Source of the DNA: JBEIFW01 sp044370695
Lineage (GTDB): Bacteria; Actinomycetota; Acidimicrobiia; Acidimicrobiales; Ilumatobacteraceae
DNA: 9,663 nucleotides
Direction of reading: 5' to 3'
Assembly (NCBI GenBank): GCA_044370695.1
Contig: JBILVB010000139.1
Span: 1-9,663 of the forward strand
The notes below the pieces were generated by a model. It made no database searches. It had not been told where the DNA came from and worked only from the letters and a program-made list of their open reading frames with translations. Made by a program: the position numbers and the translations under genes. Position 1 is the stretch's first letter; every line of letters begins with the position of its first letter. Shown one piece after another: positions 6,368 to 9,663 of this stretch.

Positions 6368-7372
6368 TCAGTCCGTCGGGGTCTCGAGCCGCCCGTCGGC
6401 CCGGCGGGCGAAGCGGTCCGGCGCCGAGCCGTGGATCGGGTCGTCGGCCGGCCACGGCCAGCCGCCGAACCCGGTGCGCTGGTAGTCCCGGAAGGCCTGC
6501 TCGATGCCGGCCCGATCGTTCATGACGAACGGCCCGTACTGGGCGACCGGCTCACCGATCGGGCGGCCCTGCAGGACGAGGACCTCGGCCGCCGCAGCAC
6601 CGGCGGCGACCGTGACCGGGCGGCGCGGCTCGACGACCGCCGCGGTCGACACCGGAACCGGCGTGGACCCGAGGCGGACCCCGCCGGCCACGACGTAGAG
6701 CACGCGCACCGTTGCGTCGTGGGTGGCGGGTGGCAGGTCGCACTCGGCCCCGGGCGCCAGGGTGAGGTGCCAGATGGCGACGTCGCTGTCGGGCCGGGCC
6801 GCCCACGACGCCGGCGGCGGTGCCGGGGCCCGGCGGTCACCGAACGAGCCGGCGACGACCGTCAGCGCCGCACCGGCGTCGGCGGCGACGGGCATCGTGC
6901 CGTCCCAGAACATCGAGAAGTACGGGTCGGCCATCTTGTCGGCGCGGGGCAGGTTCATCCAGAGCTGGAAGAAGTCCCCGGTGTTGGGTCCGGCGGTGTC
7001 GAGCAGGGGAAACATCTCGGCGTGGACGATGCCCGACCCGGCCGTCATCCACTGCACGTCGCCGTCGCCGTAGCGGGCCGCCGCGCCGAGCGAATCGGCG
7101 TGGTCGATCAGGCCGCGGCGCACGACGGTGATCGTCTCGAAGCCCCGGTGCGGGTGCTGCGGGAACCCGGGCACCGTGCGTCCGTGGTACATGCTCCAGC
7201 CGTCGCGCCCGCTGAAATCGCTCCCGAGGTCACGACCGGCGAGGGAGGCCGCCGGCCCGAAACAGCCGTCGCCGGCCGGGTAGGCGTCGAGGTGATGGAC
7301 GCAGAACAGGAACGGGTCGACGGTCGGCCACGGGCCGGCGCCCAGCGGGACGGTCTGCAGGACGGGATCCAC
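6368..7372 (-). CDS. Pirin family protein (bicupin)
   Basis: A cytoplasmic metal-binding double cupin, 334 aa, slightly longer than human pirin (290 aa). The N-terminal cupin has QHPHRGFET (72-80) and VQWMTAGSGIVHAE (106-119). H73, H75, H117 and E119 correspond to the iron ligands H56, H58, H101 and E103 of human pirin, so the metal site is complete. The C-terminal cupin (about 185-285) ends in the family signature EPVAQYGPFVMN (274-285), then a C-terminal tail rich in W, P and D. Bacterial pirins include quercetin 2,3-dioxygenases and regulators of central metabolism; which applies here is not visible. The start is GTG 7372. No Shine-Dalgarno is seen, and a perfect dyad sits one base before it, so initiation could be leaderless or controlled there. 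The SDR gene of the same strand ends 31 bases upstream, so it may also be the last gene of that operon. Confidence 0.9.
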   Translation of the reverse strand: MDPVLQTVPLGAGPWPTVDPFLFCVHHLDAYPAGDGCFGPAASLAGRDLGSDFSGRDGWSMYHGRTVPGFPQHPHRGFETITVVRRGLIDHADSLGAAARYGDGDVQWMTAGSGIVHAEMFPLLDTAGPNTGDFFQLWMNLPRADKMADPYFSMFWDGTMPVAADAGAALTVVAGSFGDRRAPAPPPASWAARPDSDVAIWHLTLAPGAECDLPPATHDATVRVLYVVAGGVRLGSTPVPVSTAAVVEPRRPVTVAAGAAAAEVLVLQGRPIGEPVAQYGPFVMNDRAGIEQAFRDYQRTGFGGWPWPADDPIHGSAPDRFARRADGRLETPTD

Positions 7373-7373
7373 G

Positions 7374-7393
7374 GCACCCGAGGCTACGGGTGC
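7374..7393. repeat. Perfect 7-bp inverted repeat directly upstream of the pirin start
   Basis: GCACCCG (7374-7380) and CGGGTGC (7387-7393) are perfect reverse complements around a 6-base loop. On the minus strand the loop reads TAGCCT, a TAnnnT hexamer eight bases before the pirin GTG. The element lies wholly between the SDR stop (7404) and the GTG (7372). It may be an operator or a hairpin over the start region. No T-tract follows on the minus strand, so an ordinary intrinsic terminator is less likely. The dyad is seen; its role is inferred. Confidence 0.5.
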
Positions 7394-7403
7394 ACCGGCC
7401 CGA

Positions 7404-8189
7404 TCACGGCGTGCCCGACACCACCAACACCTGGCCGGTCACCCACGACGACGCCTCCGAGGCCAGGTAGACCGCCGCGGCGGCGAAGTCCTCGTCGCGC
7501 CCGAGGCGCCCGAGCGGCTGGCGGGACGCCAGCTTGGCGTACTTGGCGTCGTCGAACCCGGAGGACTCGTCGTAGTCCTCGGTGCGGGTGTGGCCCGGCG
7601 CGATGGCGTTCACCCGGATCCGCCGGGGCGCGCATTCGAGCGCCAGGGTCTGCGTGAGGTGGTTCACCGCCGCCTTGGCCGCGCAGTACACCCCGTGCCC
7701 CGGGCTGCCCTTGGCGAACCCACCGGTGGACGACAGGTTCAGGATCGTGCCCCCGTCGACGAGCACGGTCTGTGCCACCACGCTCGCCATCCACACGGCG
7801 GTGAGGTTGCGGTCCACGATCGTGTGCCAGGACTCCTCGGTGACCTTGGGCAGCACGGCCATCGGCTCTCCCTGCAGGCCGCCGGCGTTGTTCACCCAGG
7901 TGGTCACCGGACCGAGTTCGGCGGCACGAGCTGCGAGGTGCTCGAGCGCAGCGCGGTCGGTCACGTCGGTCGGCACGGCGATCGCCCGCCGTCCGAGGGC
8001 GTCGATCTCGCGAGCCACGGTGTGCAGCGGGTCGGGGCGACGGCCGGCGAGCGCGACGTCGCACCCGGCGGACGCGAGCCCGAGCGCGATCGCACGGCCG
8101 ATCCCGGTGCCGCCCCCGGTCACCACGGCGACGCCGCCGTCGAGGCGGAACAGCGACAGCACGTCGAACGAACCGGTGATGGTCATCAT
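7404..8189 (-). CDS. Classical SDR-family oxidoreductase (FabG-like, NADP(H) type)
   Basis: A cytoplasmic short-chain dehydrogenase/reductase, 261 aa, the usual length. The Rossmann motif TGGGTGIG is at 24-31. Arg50 in AGRR at the end of the second strand suggests NADP(H). D75 (TDVTD), NNAG (100-103), N128, S153/S154 and Y168xxxK172 form a complete active site. The Ser-to-Tyr distance is one residue longer than the common 13. PGHTRTE (198-204) and the C-terminal SSWVTGQVLVVSGTP are standard for FabG-like SDRs. It most likely interconverts a secondary alcohol and ketone, for example a hydroxyacyl-CoA or sterol. ATG 8189 overlaps the upstream SDR stop as ATGA; the second ATG (8186) is spaced better from the GGAGG at 8191-8195 and may be the true start. 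A longer frame to 9179 exists but only shadows its neighbours. Substrate unknown. Confidence 0.93.
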   Translation of the reverse strand: MMTITGSFDVLSLFRLDGGVAVVTGGGTGIGRAIALGLASAGCDVALAGRRPDPLHTVAREIDALGRRAIAVPTDVTDRAALEHLAARAAELGPVTTWVNNAGGLQGEPMAVLPKVTEESWHTIVDRNLTAVWMASVVAQTVLVDGGTILNLSSTGGFAKGSPGHGVYCAAKAAVNHLTQTLALECAPRRIRVNAIAPGHTRTEDYDESSGFDDAKYAKLASRQPLGRLGRDEDFAAAAVYLASEASSWVTGQVLVVSGTP

Positions 8190-8995
8190 CCCTCCAGCAG
8201 GGTCTGTGAACGGGCCCACAACCGCTGCATCCCGGCCACCCAGCGATCGGTGTCGCCGGCCTTGCGGCTCATGAAGGTCTGCATCTCGGGGTGGGTGAGC
8301 ACGAGGAACCGGTCCTCGGTGACCTGCGCGACGATGCGCGCCGCGGCCTCGTCGGCGGCGAGCACCCCGCCCCCGCCGATCACGGCGGCGGCCTTGTCGG
8401 CGTCGCCGCCGGTGCCGGCGCGCAGCATCGGGGTGTCGACCGCGCCGGGGCAGATGCACGACACCCGCACACCCTGCGCGCCGTAGGTGATGGCGAGCCA
8501 TTCGGCGTAACCCACCGCGGCGTGCTTGGTGGCGGCGTACACCCCGTCGCCGAGGCTGGTGAGGATCCCGGCCATCGACGCCGTCGTGACGAGGTGCCCC
8601 TCGCCTCGGGCCAGCCATCCCGGCAACAGCGCACGGGTGGCGTAGACGTGGGCCATCACGTTCACCTGCCACTGCAGCTCCCACACGGCGTCGGCCGCCT
8701 CCGGGCCGCCGCCGCCGGAGACCCCGGCGTTGGCGAACCAGAACGTGATCGGACCGTGGGCGGCCTCGATCTCGTCGACGAGCGCAGCCGTCGCCGCGGC
8801 ATCGGCCACGTCGAGGGCACGAGGGATGACCGTGCCGGTCCCGGTGAGCCGGGCGGCGAGTGCCTCGACCCCGTCGGTCCGCAGGTCGGTGGCGACCACC
8901 GCCGAGGCGCCGGCGGCGAGCAGCGCCCCGGTGAGCGCGCCGCCGATCCCACCGGCTGCACCGGTGACCACGCACAGCCGGCCGCGGGGGTCCAT
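8186..8995 (-). CDS. Classical SDR-family oxidoreductase (NAD(H) type)
   Basis: A cytoplasmic short-chain dehydrogenase, 269 aa. The cofactor motif TGAAGGIG is at 11-18. Asp37 (ATDLR) at the end of the second strand indicates NAD(H), unlike the NADP-type partner downstream. NAG (89-91), N112, S140, and Y153xxxK157 complete the catalytic set, with the Ser-Tyr spacing of 13 usual for the family. PGAVDTPM (183-190) follows. The C-terminal THPEMQ (235-240) and the helix DRWVAGMQRLW (250-260) occur in actinobacterial SDRs annotated for lipid or steroid oxidation. ATG 8995 shares one base with the P450 stop (TGATG), and GGAG at 9002-9005 is six bases upstream. Its own stop overlaps the next SDR start. 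It would suit NAD-dependent oxidation of an alcohol, perhaps one made by the P450. That link is inference from order alone. Confidence 0.92.
   Translation of the reverse strand: MDPRGRLCVVTGAAGGIGGALTGALLAAGASAVVATDLRTDGVEALAARLTGTGTVIPRALDVADAAATAALVDEIEAAHGPITFWFANAGVSGGGGPEAADAVWELQWQVNVMAHVYATRALLPGWLARGEGHLVTTASMAGILTSLGDGVYAATKHAAVGYAEWLAITYGAQGVRVSCICPGAVDTPMLRAGTGGDADKAAAVIGGGGVLAADEAAARIVAQVTEDRFLVLTHPEMQTFMSRKAGDTDRWVAGMQRLWARSQTLLEG
8191..8195 (-). promoter_or_regulatory. Ribosome binding site before the second SDR gene
   Basis: GGAGG on the minus strand lies inside the 3' end of the upstream SDR gene. It is one base from ATG 8189 and four bases from ATG 8186, so it favours the second ATG slightly. 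Confidence 0.45.
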
Positions 8996-9663
8996 CAGGC
9001 GCTCCGGCCCGGGCCGTCGGCGCGGCCCGGGGTGAACCGGACCGGCACCGATTCGAGGCCGAGCACGAAGTTCCCCCGGCGCATCGGCAGCGTGTCGTCG
9101 GTGGCCAGCTCGAGATCGGGGAGACGGCGCAGCAACTCCTCGAACAGGATCCGCAGCTCCAGCCGGGCCAGCGGTGCACCGAGGCAGTGGTGGCGACCGT
9201 AGGCGCCGAAGGCCACGTGGTCGTTGGGGGAGCGGGTCACGTCGAAGCGGTACGGGTCGGCGAACACCGCCTCGTCACGGTTGGCCGACGGGTACAGCAA
9301 CAGGATGCGGTCGCCCTCGCGGATGGTGAAGCCATCCACCTCCACGTCGGCGGTGGCGGTGCGGTTCATGTTGCGCACCGGGGTCGTCCAGCGCAGCATT
9401 TCCTCGACTGCGCTCGGCACGAGCGAGGGGTCACGGCGGACCCTGGCGAGCTGCTCGGGGTGGGCCAGCAGCGCCGCCAGCCCGCCGGAGATGACGTGCC
9501 GGGTGGTCTCGTCGCCGCCGACGAGCACGAGCATCGTCTCGAAGATGAGGTCCAGGTCGCTCAGCGGCCCCGACTCGTCCTCGGCGTTGACGACCAGGCT
9601 GACGAGATCCTCGCCCGGCACGCCGCGGCGTTCGGACACCTTGCCCATGATGTACGCGATCCA
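8995..9663 (-). CDS. Cytochrome P450, C-terminal half (5' end outside window), CYP142-like tail
   Basis: A soluble bacterial class I P450 monooxygenase, needing ferredoxin and ferredoxin reductase. The 222 residues visible are the C-terminal half; the frame runs off the right edge, so the ATG at 9648 is internal. The I-helix oxygen-activation motif GGDETT is encoded near 9502-9519, the ExxR motif (EMLR) at 9391-9402, and the heme-ligand Cys at 9184-9186 in FGAYGRHHCLG. That loop has one residue more than the textbook FxxGxxxCxG, as in mycobacterial CYP124 and CYP125 as I recall them. GGDETTRH, EEMLRW, and the end NFVLGLESVPVRFTP strongly recall mycobacterial CYP142, a cholesterol side-chain oxidase; this is from memory, not a search. 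Its stop shares a base with the SDR start, so P450 and both SDRs are probably one transcript. No redox-partner gene is in view. A sterol or terpenoid substrate is plausible but unproven. Confidence 0.92.
   Translation of the reverse strand, partial: WIAYIMGKVSERRGVPGEDLVSLVVNAEDESGPLSDLDLIFETMLVLVGGDETTRHVISGGLAALLAHPEQLARVRRDPSLVPSAVEEMLRWTTPVRNMNRTATADVEVDGFTIREGDRILLLYPSANRDEAVFADPYRFDVTRSPNDHVAFGAYGRHHCLGAPLARLELRILFEELLRRLPDLELATDDTLPMRRGNFVLGLESVPVRFTPGRADGPGRSA
9002..9005 (-). promoter_or_regulatory. Ribosome binding site of the first SDR gene
   Basis: GGAG on the minus strand, inside the last codons of the P450 gene, lies six bases before the SDR ATG at 8995. It supports that start and reinitiation after the overlapping P450 stop. 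Confidence 0.45.

Noticed and set aside
6353..6373. Possible bidirectional terminator between the convergent TesB and pirin genes
   Set aside because: Only short CCGG palindromes with almost no loop are present, and there is no T-tract on either strand.
7404..9179. 591-residue open frame that would fuse an N-terminal extension to the second SDR
   Set aside because: The part upstream of 8189 is Arg-rich and lies in another frame of the first SDR and the P450. The SDR fold begins with its own ATG after a GGAGG, at normal family length.

Overview
The window is very GC-rich DNA (strong G/C bias at third codon positions, long antisense open frames, ATGA/GTGA/TGATG gene junctions) and reads like a chromosome segment of a high-GC actinobacterium. 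The gene content fits: a SCO6745-family protein, an LpqC-like lipoprotein esterase, a P450-SDR-SDR cluster, and a P450 tail resembling mycobacterial CYP142. An Acidimicrobiia-type (Ilumatobacter-like) member is my guess, from gene flavour only. Coding density is close to total. The longest gap is about 75 bases, so no stretch over 300 bases lacks a gene. I see no rRNA, tRNA, CRISPR, insertion sequence or phage gene.

Layout. (1) 1-812, plus strand: 3' part of a phytanoyl-CoA dioxygenase-family Fe(II)/2-oxoglutarate oxygenase whose start lies outside the window. (2) 820-2693, minus strand: a two-gene unit, a secreted lipoprotein esterase followed by a CobD/HisC-like PLP enzyme, joined by an ATGA overlap. 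(3) 2694-2768: the only divergent intergenic region. (4) 2769-6355, plus strand: a GAF-GGDEF-EAL c-di-GMP protein with an eroded GGDEF site, a SCO6745-like protein of unknown function, and a TesB-type acyl-CoA thioesterase; the last two overlap by 4 bases. (5) 6368-7372, minus strand: a pirin. (6) 7404-9663, minus strand: a tight unit transcribed as P450 (5' end outside the window), classical SDR, then a second classical SDR, with stop/start overlaps at both junctions.

How the genes may work together. The right-hand unit pairs an oxygenase with two alcohol/ketone oxidoreductases, which suits stepwise oxidation of a lipid or sterol-like substrate. The neighbouring acyl-CoA thioesterase and the PhyH-type oxygenase are compatible with lipid metabolism, but nothing fixes a substrate. 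The c-di-GMP protein is the only evident signalling gene. I found no clear sign of a new defence, mobile or RNA-based system. The points worth a second look are the degenerate signalling protein, the unusual P450 heme loop, a perfect 7-bp dyad directly before the pirin start, and the uncharacterised but translationally coupled gene pairs.
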